Part shown: piece by piece, positions 47,983-59,152 of the stretch | Layout of the letters: each line of letters opens with the position of its first letter | Numbering within the stretch: the stretch's first letter is position 1 | Position numbers and translations under genes: made by a program | Notes under the pieces: generated by a model | What the model was told of the DNA's origin: nothing | What the model saw: the letters and a program-made list of their open reading frames with translations, nothing else | Databases searched by the model: none | Origin: Rugalucina vietnamica | Lineage: Eukaryota; Mollusca; Bivalvia; Lucinida; Lucinidae | DNA: 64,000 nt | Assembly (NCBI GenBank): GCA_964017185.1 | Contig: OZ024871.1 | Location: 56,595,226 to 56,659,225, forward strand | Direction of reading: 5' to 3'

Positions 47983-48689
47983 AATTATCTCTAACAAAAT
48001 AAGTCAAGATGGTTAACTTTATGTGAAGTATGACTCACATCACGACTGTAAAATTTTACGCTTCTTCCATTGTAGTCTGATTACATAGTGGGTATTGCAT
48101 GAAAAACGTATATATGCGCAGCGCGTTGATCATAATTTAATTTTGTAAAGCATGCCAGTTGCACGCACATTGATGCATTTAAATTTTCAACTATCTTATC
48201 TAGTTTCAGGATTTTACAGGTACCTGTGATTAAGTTAATAAGTATTACAGTATTTGCCAATTATGTTATAGAAAATTATTTATGATGATCACAGATTTCT
48301 TTTCAAATACATGTACTTTTGGCGCCAAAATTTGAGCTAAAATCGAGTTTAATTTTTCTGAAACTGGTATTAGTTTATAACTTTCCATTTTAACTAAGAT
48401 TGGATCAGAACAAGCAAGTTGTATTGCCAGGTATAATTTATCAAAATGGACATCTTATCATACTGTATAAACCATATCGCTAGAGAAAGCCAGCAGTGGA
48501 ATTATGACATTCCATTCTATCTTTTGCAGTGATTTGTAAAGACGAAGTAGATCACCTTTTCATACTGATGTCATATTCCAAACAGACGAACGAAATTCTT
48601 ACTACACGAACGAGCATGGAGCAGAGACATCGAAAATTGCAGGCAGCATCTTCGTCTAAGGATAACTGGATTTTTTTATGTATTCATGG

Positions 48690-48985
48690 ACAAAGATCAT
48701 TCTGAAAACTTGCCCATGCAATATACAGAGATTTTTAGCAGTAAAAAATAAAAATTTCATTGGATTTTTTTTATATTTTCAATGTTTTAGCTAAAAACAT
48801 TGAGTGTGTGTACAAGTAAGAACCGCCTCGTCGAGGCGGTTCTAATGAGTACTCACAACCTTTGTTTTGGATCAAAAATAAGGAGAATAGGTATACCTCC
48901 TCACACCCCAGTTTTACTATATAAAATTGGAGTTCAAGGGGGTATACTTTTCATGTACATGTTATCCAGATGTGATGTCGCTCAT
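48690..48985 (+). repeat. Palindrome repeat, copy A
   Basis: Centre AGAACCGCCTCG-T-CGAGGCGGTTCT (48819-48843). Left side ACTTGCCCATGCAATATAC and AATTTCATTGG; right side GGATCAAAAATAAGGAGAAT and CCCCAGTTTTACTATATAAA. Four copies in the window. Confidence 0.8.
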
Positions 48986-49822
48986 CATTTGCAGTCGCCT
49001 TTACCTTGTTTACAGAGCGTGGTTCACATCAAATGGAGGCACGCTGAACTTTTCTGGATAGGCATGGTCGATTTTTGGGGTCCAAATTTTGAACTAAGCA
49101 GTTGTGTTTTTTGTGTGTTTTTTTTTAGATCAGAAAATATGAAATTTAGGTATATGTGGACTTCGGGCAAGATGTTTATTTTTGGTGTGGGTGGTACAGA
49201 GAGCATATGCTGCGACTTAGCTTATACATCAGCAAAAGTACAGAGTGCCCCGTGAGGATTCACGTTCAGTTACGCCTACGTGTAACATGCATATGTCATT
49301 GTCTGTTCCCATTCAAATCGTTCGGATCTGCAATGGCGGATGCATGATTGATTAAGAGACTCATAAGACTATGCAACGAGTGGTGCCATGCATCATTAAC
49401 ATCGCTGCTATATATGGCATCATGCCGAATGTTCATGCGATATATTGATGCTGTATGTGGATATCCTGGTTCATGACTATCTCGATTTCAGCTATAAAGG
49501 TTCCTTAGTTTAGCTGTTCATGTGACGTCGAGAATATCTAGCCCATGAGAGTATGTATGATATGATTTTGTAAACTATCATTTTCATTGTGTATACCATC
49601 GACGGTGTATGTAACCGGCAGTCATTCATGTCATGAGAATCCATTGTTTTCATGCTATCATTTTACGGGTTGTCATTTGAACCTCGTCATGATTAAGCAA
49701 TAAAGTTATGAATATTTATTCATGCTCAACTAAGCTGAGCATAGCCTGGTATGCATGCCTTGTATTTTGTAATATAAAAAAAGTTAAAATACATTATAAA
49801 ATTTACAGCTAACTAGTTCAAT

Positions 49823-49876
49823 ACAATAAAAACTGCGAAAATTGCAAAACGCATGTGGAGAGGACCTTTAGGGCTG
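49823..49876 (+). repeat. Short dispersed repeat, copy 1
   Basis: CAATAAAAACTGCGAAAATT then GCAAAACGCATG and GAGAGGACCTTTAGGGC. A near-identical 54-bp segment lies at 52670-52722. Confidence 0.75.
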
Positions 49877-50225
49877 GGCTCCACTCTGAGTTACACCTCA
49901 TTAGATTATCAAAATTGTTTTTTTTTTTTTTTTTTTTTTTTTTTTTCAGTCACGTATTGCGTTTCATCATGACGTGGTTCAGATAATGTATGTTGTGATG
50001 TAAATTTTCGTCATAAACTTTGTATTTAATATATATTTTATTATGTGTCGACTGGTCTGTCGTTTTGACCTTTTCACGTGCATTTAACTTAAAATATTAG
50101 TTTAAACGGGGGAAAAATAATAAGCTGCATCTACCATCTAAATCTTTGAAGTTGGTTGCATTCATCTTCGATTTTGTTTCAGTTATTTTTTCATTCTATC
50201 ATTTACGGTGATTTCAAAGAATTGG

Positions 50226-50337
50226 TCCCATTTCGCCTACTCCCGTTTCGCCTACTCCCATTTCGCCTATGATTTATCCCGTTTCGCCTACTCCCGTTTC
50301 GCCTACTCCCGTTTCGCCTACTCCCATTTCGCCTACA
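50226..50337 (+). repeat. 15-bp motif array, left arm
   Basis: Seven or so copies of CC(C/A)TTTCGCCTACTC-type units (consensus CGTTTCGCCTACTCC, 15 bp). It faces an array of the inverse motif 126 bp to the right. Confidence 0.9.
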
Positions 50338-50462
50338 ACTTTTAGTGAGTTTTTACTCACCCTGAACAACACAATAGGTGGCTACAGGTATTAACACTAA
50401 GCCACTGCAGTGAAGATTAGGCCACAAAAAGAAAAAAAATGTGTTTTCTGGTACAAAAATAC

Positions 50463-50613
50463 AGAGTAGGCGAAACGGGAATTTACTGGATTTCTAGAGT
50501 AGGCGAAATGGGAATAGGCGAAACGGGAGTCGGCGAAACGGGAGTAGGCGAAATGGGAATAGGCGAAACGGGAGTCGGCGAAACGGGAGTAGGCGAAACG
50601 GGAACATCCCATT
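50463..50613 (-). repeat. 15-bp motif array, right arm (inverse)
   Basis: About nine copies of GGGAGTAGGCGAAAC or close variants (GGGAATAGGCGAAAC, GGGAGTCGGCGAAAC). As 15 is a multiple of 3, a plus-strand frame reads VGETG repeatedly; I take that as spurious. Confidence 0.9.
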
Positions 50614-52075
50614 TCAAAGTCTTCTCTTCGACTACCAAGTTCAGAGCCACAGGTCACATGGGACAGTCGATATCTACATATTGTTAATGTATTCAGAGTT
50701 TGCCATATCATATCTCATTTCTTTAAAATGATTGTGTTCAAATCTCTGATCAAGGCTATGTAAACACTTTCAGCATGTCAGTGTGACTATGGTTGAGAAC
50801 CGATGAGTTATATACGTATTATGCACTGAATGTTCAAATGTAGATGACTTGTGGATACCCATAATTTATCGTACATGTATCTGTTTTGTCGTTAATAAGT
50901 ACAAATACAGTATTCGAGATACTGAATACAGTTTCAAAACCTTACGGACAGCCCTCGTACTGTCGTTAGATTTAAAATATGATTCAATCGTTTTGGAAAT
51001 TTTCCCTCTCATCACTAACACTTTTAAAAGAGTTTCGCGACGAATTTAAGTAGTTGGTTTCAACTTTGTGGCCGAACAGACTCATACGAGCACAGAAGAA
51101 CGTTGATATTGACATTGGTGAAAATATTTTTCTCAGGAAAGTAAGACCGGATCACTTAAGTATCTCTGAAATTATATTGTAAACCCTTGGAATAGTATGT
51201 GTAACCCCTATCATTTGCAATCAATCATCTGTATGTACATGTATGTTGAAATTTCCTTCATGCAGTTCGGTCATTATTGTTTCTGAGGTCAAGACTTGGC
51301 TTAGGATATAGTGCGTGATAGATACCGACTGAGCTGTAGATGTTTATAAATTTGTATTTAGATATACATACTTACTGCATATGTATATTTTGTTATTTTC
51401 AATAAAACATGTACAGCCTGGGTTTGCTTATTTATTGTTAACCAATGTCCCTTCAGTACTTTCATGAACTACACAATTCTGTGTTTTGTGGGAAAAAATG
51501 AGTCTTGTGAAGCCCTAACTTGTTGTTCGGTGTCTATGAGTTTGGTAATGATGTTTCCGGTTTCTTTTTCCGAGATTTGACTGACAAAAATGTAGCCAAA
51601 AAGACCTATTTCAGGCGCCCTTCCCATTTTTGTCAAAATCATTCTCAGTCTTTCGGATGAGACTTTAAATCGAGTTCCAGTCTCCATAACATGATAATGG
51701 CCTTAGTTCAGCTGTTGAGCGAAATCAACCAACTAACCAAAATTTTACTATAAAATGTCAGCTTTTATCCTGTTGGTACAGTTTGGGTTCAGGTTACATC
51801 CAGTAAGACGGTTAGAACTGCATGCGTGTTATTAGAAGGTTGTCCGAGGAATTTGAAAGATAGAATTTATACAAAGGTGTCATTTTAGAGGTAAAGAAAA
51901 CAAAATATCAGGATAACCACAGGCAAGTCGAAGATGGCATGGGGATAGCGTCGATAGATAGCAATGGTGGACCGTCGAACGTTAAGGTGCTATATCCAGA
52001 TAGTTTGGATTAAGGAATGACATTATTAAATTCTTTGCAACTTGCGGGAATAAAAATATTGTCTCTTTAATGATA

Positions 52076-52380
52076 AGGGCCCCGACCATTGGGGCCTAAA
52101 GAAATAGATGGGCTGCTTGTGCCTGCAGGCAAAGCTTCTACGCTACTGACTGACCATCTGATTACTGTTTAACCGCTCAGGTCTGAGCCTGCCTTGGAAA
52201 AAGTGGTTCAAGTCAAACCATCCATACACATAAGCCTTATATGATTCAGAAGCACTTTTTGGATGTCATGGCAACCTATTAATTTGGGGTAATCTGAGTC
52301 CCATAAAATGGACACAACGTCCCGACATGACAAAAGCTGTTGACTTGGACGCTAAACCACAACTCAAACAAACAAACAAC
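52076..52380 (+). mobile_element. Retroelement-derived 3' tail repeat, copy 2
   Basis: Shares ACCATTGGGGCCTAAAGAAA, CTGATTACTGTTTAACCGCT, CAAGTCAAACCATCC and CGTCCCGACA with copy 1, and ends GACGCTAAACCACAACTCAA then (CAAA)n, a typical short 3' tail of non-LTR or SINE type. Confidence 0.65.
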
Positions 52381-52669
52381 AAACAACCTTTTATGATAAT
52401 TCTGACATTCTATATGTACAAGTCTTGCTATACTTCATGTACCCTACGGGCGTGGCGGCTTTTCATTACAGCTCTTTTTATACTTTTATATATTATTGAC
52501 ACTTTGAGGCATGTTTATTTTATATCAAAGTGTGAAAGCTTAACATTTGTCCCCTTAAGTCTGATAAAAGATGTAATCAGTGGCCCTTAAGACCTGATAA
52601 TTGCACGGTGTTTGTTTAAACCATTGCATTTAAACCTCTTGTTTACGTTCTTTGGCCAGTTTGTTTTTA

Positions 52670-52722
52670 CAATAAAAACTGCGAAAATTGCAACACGCAT
52701 GCAGAGAGGACCTTAAGGGCCC
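52670..52722 (+). repeat. Short dispersed repeat, copy 2
   Basis: Same segment as at 49823, with GCAACACGCATG and CCTTAAGGGC. Probably a fragment of a larger element. Confidence 0.75.
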
Positions 52723-53009
52723 CACGATGTCTCTATTCTTCAAACAAAGGATTTTGAGGTTCATCTGGGTGTAATTGTATTATTGTATTAAATTGTAATT
52801 TCCACCTCTTTTACTTTTCTGACCTACACACGAAAGAAAAGTATGAAGCCGGGCTCCCCGTACAAATGTCAAAGCCCGCTAGCCCGCTAAGCACGTCTGA
52901 TACACGCATCTAGCAGCCCCATGATCCTCGTAAGTCATCAAGTCATCAAGCAAATCCTCCGGAATGGGCCACATGTTAAACATAGTGAGTTTCTGGTATT
53001 TCCAGAATG

Positions 53010-53310
53010 GGCCACATCATTACGAAAACTCGCCCATGCAATATACTAAGACTTTTTTCAGCCGTAAAAAAAATGAAAATTTCATAGGGAAAAAATGATG
53101 TGTTAAAATATTTATGCTCAAAACATTGATTGTTTGTACACGTTAGAACCGCCTCGACGAGGCGGTTCTAACGAGTACCAACGTTACAATCTACGTTTTG
53201 GATGGATCAAAACTAAGAAAAATAGGTATCCTTGTAGACTCCAGTTTTACTATATAATTGTGGGGTATAAGGGGGTATGCATGAGACGGACATGTTTTCG
53301 TGATGTGTTG
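53010..53310 (+). repeat. Palindrome repeat, copy B
   Basis: Best preserved centre: CGTTAGAACCGCCTCG-A-CGAGGCGGTTCTAACG (53141-53173), 16-nt perfect arms. Flanks as in copy A. Confidence 0.82.
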
Positions 53311-54080
53311 AAAATAGTGAGTTTCTGTTTTTTTCGACCGATTCTAGTGATCGGTTTCTGTAACTTCCTGACTACGTCCCTGCCTAGAAAACGATAGTAT
53401 TTGCGATCTGCCGGCAGAGCAAAGCAAGTTTTAAACATGTTAAATACAGTACATTTGTATTCTTCCGTCAGAGAAATTACACTATTGGGTATTTTAAAGG
53501 GCCTGATTTTGGACCACGTACACGATAAGGGGTATAGATATACTCAGGACACAACTAACTGAAATATATTGCACGACTGATGATAGAAGACCCGCAATGG
53601 GTTGTGGTCTCAGCTCTCTTAAATCTAGTCTTTGCACCAAGGTGCAAAATTCTCTTTGGTTAAGTTGCCGAAACCATGGCATGGACCATTCCTTTCTTGT
53701 TAATATGTTCACTTTTTAATTTTAAATTCCCGATATCCCTGCTCCCTAAAACTCCAAAAGTTTTTATTTGCTCCTCCGGTCCCTGAAATAAATTACTAGC
53801 GGGTGGGGGGGGGGGGTCTTAGCTCCCACCAGCCCCCTGAAAGAAAAATGTGACTTTTTACCAGCTACCCGTTAAATCGTTTTACTCATATCCCTGCTCC
53901 CCAAAATATATTAAACATGGAGACCCCCTCCCTCCCAGATCCCTTAAAACAAGAAGCTCTTCTCCCCAGATACCACAACCTGGTAGAGTCCCACGATAGG
54001 CCCTACGTACGCGACATGACTACTGAAATGAAAAGGGTGCACGTAGGCCTATATTAGTTTCTCGATCTGTGTGTGAGTGT

Positions 54081-54111
<31 letters not shown>

Positions 54112-54413
54112 GGGGCGCATTTGTGTAAAATTTCAGAATAGTATACAAATCTTTGCACAGATCATTATTTTACCGTCATGACTATGAGCCCAAAATATTT
54201 TATTGTAGCCTACTCAGCCACCCAGCCGCCAGGTCCGTCAGTAGTTTTTAAAGATGCTTTTAAATTTTAAACCGTCGATCGTCGACCGATTTAGATCACT
54301 GCCCGAATTTGTTTTTAAAAATACAAAAATATTTATCAAAAAATGTGGTCAACACAATATCGGTCTATCACCCCTGGCGTTAGTATAATCCAAATAGAAT
54401 GGACTCGCCTTTA

Positions 54414-54423
54414 CCTTATATGG
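54414..54423 (+). promoter_or_regulatory. CArG box upstream of the DDIT4-like gene
   Basis: CCTTATATGG fits CC(A/T)6GG exactly, the SRF-binding consensus. It lies 234 bp before the ATG. A CRE/AP-1-like TGAAGTCA at 54441-54448 and an A/T-rich ATAATAAAA at 54457-54465 follow. Function is inferred from position only. Confidence 0.4.
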
Positions 54424-54656
54424 AACGATCGATATGCTAATGAAGTCATGTGTGCATAATAAAATCAGCTGTTCGCGACCCAGCTGAACAAAGCACTTGT
54501 GATAGAACGCTTGAGAAAATCGAGAAAATTGTTGTGATTTCATTCCAGTTGCAGAAACTGTTTGAACATTATCATCATTAAACATTTATTTGAGAAAAGG
54601 GAAGAGGAAATAGGAAAATAAACACGATTTTTGGTGATCGTCTGCCAAAAACAACC

Positions 54657-54804
54657 ATGGAAAATTCCGTGAAAAACAATGGGACTGATAAACCGATGGA
54701 GCGAGTTGTTCGCAAGTTCAAAGCCACATTTCTCAAACTGATGCAGAAGGAACAACTTCCAGTGATAGAAACAGATTTTGATGAAAACTTCAAAGAAAAC
54801 AAGG
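54657..54804 (+). CDS. DDIT4: DDIT4-like exon 1
   Basis: From ATG to the first base of a Glu codon; donor G|GTAAGG. Encodes MENSVKNNGTDKPMERVVRK and 29 more residues ending FDENFKENK; charged and probably disordered. Confidence 0.88.
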
Positions 54805-56384
54805 GTAAGGAATAGCCTTTGTTTCGTCGATCAGCTGGCGTCTAAAAATAGAAATTTTGATGACAGACAATGATGATGTCATTAATTTTTTGCCTTTTAT
54901 AAAGTTGCATTTTCTGATCTTGTAGCGGAAAAAAAATATATTAAATCTTTTGCAATAAGTATTCCCTTCCTCATTAATGTAATTTCTTTGAAAAGTGTCG
55001 CTTTTTATTCCAAGATTATCAATTTTTTTCCGGTCCGGACACGCACAAGTGACATGTGCTATTTATAGTTCATGGTTTTTCCAATATCAACACGTGTTCA
55101 TCACAACTGACAAACCCTCCTCTGTTTTAGGTGAGGCGTGTGGCTAACCACAAATCGTTACAAATGAGTCTGTTTGTTTGACTTATAAACTTACAGTGAA
55201 ATAAACTTCAAATTAAAAGATTCATTGAATGTTTCTTTTATGTTTGTTCATTTATTTATAAGATTTTGAAACTCGTACACTGATACAGTCTTTTGTAGAA
55301 GAAATATTCATGAAACTCATACAGTTCCTTTTAAAATACACTCAAACACTGTACCACATGATTTTTAGCTAAGCTCTTGTCATTATTGTTTGATTTAATG
55401 TTTAACAGCCAATAACTAGCTCAGGCCATTGCAAGACATGCGCGGATCCAGAAATTTTCATGAGAGGGGGTCCAACGAAAATGGTAATTTTTGGTCACAG
55501 ACGAGGGGGGTCCAAGGCCCAAAAAATCCCGAAATCACCTTTTTTTAGGTAAAATTTTCAAATTCCAGGGGGGGTCCGGACCCCCGGTCCCCCCCTCTGG
55601 ATCCGCGCATGCAAGACTAGAATCATTCATCTTTTCTTCTCTAAAAAGGGCAATCTGTCAGCAATAACTTCTAATTAAGTGACTATTGTGATTGTTCATC
55701 ATGTCTCGAGCTTACCTGGGTCGTCTATGACTACAAACCCATAATGGGGTCAATAGCCGCCAGTCGAAACTAATAGAAGCCCGGCTATTTTGATGTCAGA
55801 GAAGTCTCAGATTAGTCTCAAGCCTAATGTGCATGATTTTTTTTTTTCATTTTCCTCCACAGAGCAAATATATTTCTTTTGATACAAGTACTTCTTATAT
55901 TTCTACAGAGAGCCTGCCAGAAACGCAAAAGAATTGGTATGGGACCTTCGAAGATCCATCAGACAAAGAGAGGTGCACAGAGGTTGCTAATCATATCGAG
56001 GAGGGACTGAAAATTGCTCGAGAAAAACAGCTGAAATGTGAAATTCTGATCCCTTGTGGTCTGACAATGAAAATAGCCCGAGATATTTTGATAATGTCCG
56101 AGTGTGAGCCATGCGGTATTCGAGGATGCTGCTTATCAATTCACCTGGAGGAGAAATCATCATGTAGAGAACTAGTCAAGCTGCAATGTGATCCTAGTAC
56201 TGTTTCCACATTTGAAGTTCATTTGACACTGCAGGAAGACACAAGAGGCTGGTGTACAGTGAAGAAATTTCTAATGTCAGCTACCGGTTGTTTCAAGAAC
56301 TCTACTTACACTACCACACCCAAAATGTTGTGCTTAGGTTATAAACTCGAGAAGCAAAAGTTGTACAGAAGAATCTCCTCTTAG
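54657..56384 (+). CDS. DDIT4: DDIT4/REDD1-like stress-response inhibitor of mTORC1
   Basis: Two exons, 54657-54804 and 55909-56384, joined in phase 1 to 207 codons plus TAG (human DDIT4 has 232 residues). Start: CCATGG context, 49 N-terminal residues in exon 1 without recognised motif. Exon 2 holds the RTP801 C-terminal domain: LIPCGLTMKIARDIL (96-110), CEPCGIRG (115-122, compare SEPCGLRG in vertebrates), DPSTVSTFEVHLTL (144-157), DTRGW (160-164) and LEKQKLY (196-202). Known: REDD proteins (Drosophila scylla and charybdis) are induced by hypoxia, starvation and DNA damage and act through TSC1/2 to restrain mTORC1. DDIT4 and DDIT4L arose within vertebrates, so this is a pre-duplication homologue. 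An alternative acceptor at 55863 would put a stop in frame after this donor, so 55909 is chosen. Confidence 0.93.
55438..55610. mobile_element. MITE in the DDIT4-like intron, TSD GCAAGAC
   Basis: 173 bp with ends ATGCGCGGATCCAGA and CTGGATCCGCGCAT, flanked by GCAAGAC on both sides (55431-55437, 55611-55617). The interior is G-rich (GGGGGGGTCCGGACCCCC). The intact duplication suggests a fairly recent insertion. Confidence 0.88.
55909..56384 (+). CDS. DDIT4: DDIT4-like exon 2
   Basis: Acceptor TATTTCTACAG; completes GAG (Glu) and runs ESLPETQKNWYGTFEDP to KLYRRISS and TAG. Contains the whole conserved REDD domain. Confidence 0.92.
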
Positions 56385-56739
56385 CTTCATACATGTACAT
56401 GTTTTTAACTGAGCCAGAAAGATCAGAAAAGGTGAAGTAGTGTTCAAAGCACCAATGAGCTGCCACATGATAGAATGTAAGACTGAAGTGTCTACCAACC
56501 ATTTGCCTCTGTTCAAATCAAAACCCAATTATTTTTAGATGGATGACATTTAGTGACATTGCATTCCATTGAAAATTTCTAGTCATTTACAATCTTGTTG
56601 GGAAAATGTATCCGAATTTTCCCCTTAGGGATGAGACATTAGCTTGCAAACAATATATTCTGAAAGATTTCTATTTTTACCAATTTAATTGCATTTAGTC
56701 ATGCTTGCTGTACATCAGAATTGCATCATTACAAAATCA

Positions 56740-57232
56740 CGCCCATGTAATACATGGATATAGATTTGAATCTAAGACATTTCGTCAAAAATTGCATTTG
56801 TCGAAAATGTCCCCAAGCCCAGACCTTTACCCTAACACTAGTGGTTGTTGGCTCAAAATGTGGACCTATGGGCTAGTCTTCTACAGAATAAATCTCAAAA
56901 TTTTGCGGTGAACATTTTTGAAGTTACAAAATTTTCGACAAAACACATTTTCGACAAAATGTCATGCATGGTATAGATTTTTCTAAAGTTGTAAAAATTG
57001 AAAATTTTCACAGAAAATTTTTGATATTTTTTTTTTAATTTTGCTCAAAACATAGATTGTGGTTACACGTTAGAACGCCTCGGCAAGGCGGTTTTAACGG
57101 GTACATACAATCAATGGTTTGAAGCAAAAATTAGAAAAATACCGGTAGGTATACCCCTGCAAACCCCAGTTTTTCTATATAAAAGGGGGGTATAAGTGGG
57201 TATACATTTTACAGACATGTTTTCCCGATGTG
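56740..57232 (+). repeat. Palindrome repeat, copy C, split by a MITE
   Basis: The centre is decayed (TTAGAACGCCTCGGCAAGGC and onward, about 57069-57099). Its left arm starts near 56745 (CGCCCATGTAATACATGG) and is interrupted by the MITE at 56776-56963. Confidence 0.7.
56776..56963. mobile_element. Small MITE, GACATTTTGTCGAAAA ends
   Basis: 188 bp. Left GACATTTCGTCAAAAATTGC, right (inverted) GACATTTTGTCGAAAATGTG. It splits palindrome repeat copy C. It carries an AATAAA at 56887-56892, the first after the DDIT4-like stop codon. Confidence 0.65.
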
Positions 57233-58380
57233 AAAATCCAAAGATTTTGGCTTTGTGCACAAGATTTAGTAATTCAGCCAGGTTCATATAGCTAATGTCA
57301 CTGTGCTGAATCGCTTTCTACAAACCCCAAATCATTGGATTTGTCATACTTGTAATGTGCTATCAGCCTCTTCTGCTCAAGAAGCCCATCTTTTTATACT
57401 GCCAGCCCTGCTTATTTGTGCTGCCAAAAGCCTGCCATTGTCACAAAGGTTAATTTTGTGATATTCCCATTATTTTCATATATTTAATAGTTTCAATTTT
57501 TATTTTCATGTCATTTATATCGTTCTATTCAAAATGTTATGAGTGAAACTCAATATTGCATTGCCCAGCTTACGGTATTTGTTTGTCATTATTATTAACA
57601 TCAGACATATCTTGTGTCATAACTCATAACAGGAGTCATGCAAGGCACAGAACTTTTTTTTTCCTCTTTTCTTTTTGATACAAGTACAGTGAATAATTTT
57701 GATGGTGCCTATTTTTTTCTATTTTATAAGAAATCTGTTTTTATGGTTTCCCTACTTATAACTAATAACCAACATAATGAAAGCAGATCGCTTTAGGCTT
57801 GGAATTTTGGACGAAGACTTCTTGAACTTTCTATTAAAGTTGTAAAACAAGGTCAGTGACACTATAAAAAAATTACATTTTAAATAAAACATGAGATGGC
57901 CTAATCAAAAAATGGTGAAAAAAACTTGTAAAGAAAAGTTTTGGACCTTGATGGAACAGTAGCATTAGCTATTCTGGCACATATCAATGTCTTAGATCAG
58001 CCGCAGTAAACATGCCCAATGTTTAATTTCATCAAAGAAGTTAAACTTCCGTTTATCAATAGGTGTTTTTGATGTGAAAAATTAACGAAAAAATCTGCAT
58101 CATGCGGTTGATATTATTCTATTATTTGGTAAACTGAGTGCATAAATTGATACCTACACATTAAATAAAGAAAAAATAGTAATCCAATATTATAAAGGTG
58201 AATGACAATACGGTAGCAGTGAATGATTAATACTGGGGTGACTGACTGACTGACTAATCCACACCTGAATAATTCCCTCAACTGTAGTTTGAAACCACAA
58301 AAGCTGTCATATCCTGGGTGTCCTAGTTTGATATTTCATGTCACGAATCTCTTATTTTATTAAAGAAATGTATCTTGAAG

Positions 58381-58736
58381 CAGGGCTACACATAAGAATT
58401 TGAGCAGCACTTGCCCAGCAGGCAAACTGGATTTTATTGCAGCTTGCCCCCCAAGTTTTGAACTTGCCCGAACTCCAATCTCTAGATTTTTGGCATATGG
58501 AGGTCATTTGTTGACGTAAAAATGCTGAAAACTTCTGTGAGTGCAAACACTGAGTGTAGACTGGTTCTTTTAATGTGTGGCTTAAGTTGTCCTAAAACTA
58601 ACGGGAAAATACCGGAATTGGCAATATGGGACCAATTTTTTACTAGCCCGACAGGCTTACCGCTGGCAATTTCAACTTGCCCCCAGCAGATTCAGCCCGA
58701 ATCGGGCATTTGGGCACCCACTTATGTCAATCCCTG
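58381..58736. mobile_element. hAT-like MITE, TSD CTTGAAG
   Basis: 356 bp. Ends CAGGGCTACACATAAG and (inverted) CAGGGATTGACATAAG; flanks CTTGAAG (58374-58380, 58737-58743). CAGGG-type ends with a 7-8 bp duplication are usual for hAT elements. The interior repeats CTTGCCC motifs. Confidence 0.8.
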
Positions 58737-58928
58737 CTTGAAGCAATGCATTTCATTATATTGAAAAGAATGACTGCCCTTCCTGAAAATAATAAATTTA
58801 GTCATTTGTATCCACAGCAACTTTGAAGCAATATAGTAAACGCGACTTTTGTCCCGCAGTTAGTTGGAAGAAACAGGTACATGTATTTCACCTGCACTGC
58901 ATGACTGGGAGTAGGACAAAATCCAGTT

Positions 58929-59152
58929 TACCGGCACCCGTGGCGCGCTGTTTCTTAATCACTCGATCATCTCACCGCTGTGTCTGGTGTGTGTTCGAGC
59001 CCCGCACTGGCCACATGTGAGACAAGCCAAGTTCTGCTTGCGGGTGTGTGAGTGGTTTTTCTTGGGGGTTCTTCCGTTTTTGCCCACCTACTGATTAGCC
59101 CGTCTCATATGAGCTGAAATAATCTTGAAAGGGACGTAAAACTGAATTTAAA
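58929..59152 (+). mobile_element. tRNA-derived SINE with 11-bp TSD
   Basis: The head shows CCCGTGGCGCGCTG (degenerate A box) and GTTCGAGCCCC (B box) 50 bp on; then a body (GTGTGTGAGTGGTTTTTCTT) and an A-rich tail. AAAATCCAGTT flanks it on both sides (58918-58928, 59153-59163), the mark of LINE-driven insertion. Confidence 0.85.

Larger units (their letters stand above)
43599..54656. other. Collagen 3' flank and intergenic DNA
   Basis: The collagen 3' UTR starts here. A first AATAAA is at 43976-43981 inside a repeat, and its use is uncertain. The rest is repeats listed separately, homopolymers (poly-A at 47421-47470, poly-T at 49918-49946, GT then G runs at 54071-54116) and plain AT-rich DNA. 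I see no further host gene. Confidence 0.6.

Noticed and set aside
48800-49255. 151-codon open frame, plus strand
   Set aside because: It begins in palindrome repeat copy A and reads through repeat and AT-rich DNA; no domain recognised, no splice context.
50439-50687. Frame encoding VGETG repeats
   Set aside because: Explained by the 15-bp motif array; the left arm has the same motif inverted, and no start context or homologue is known.
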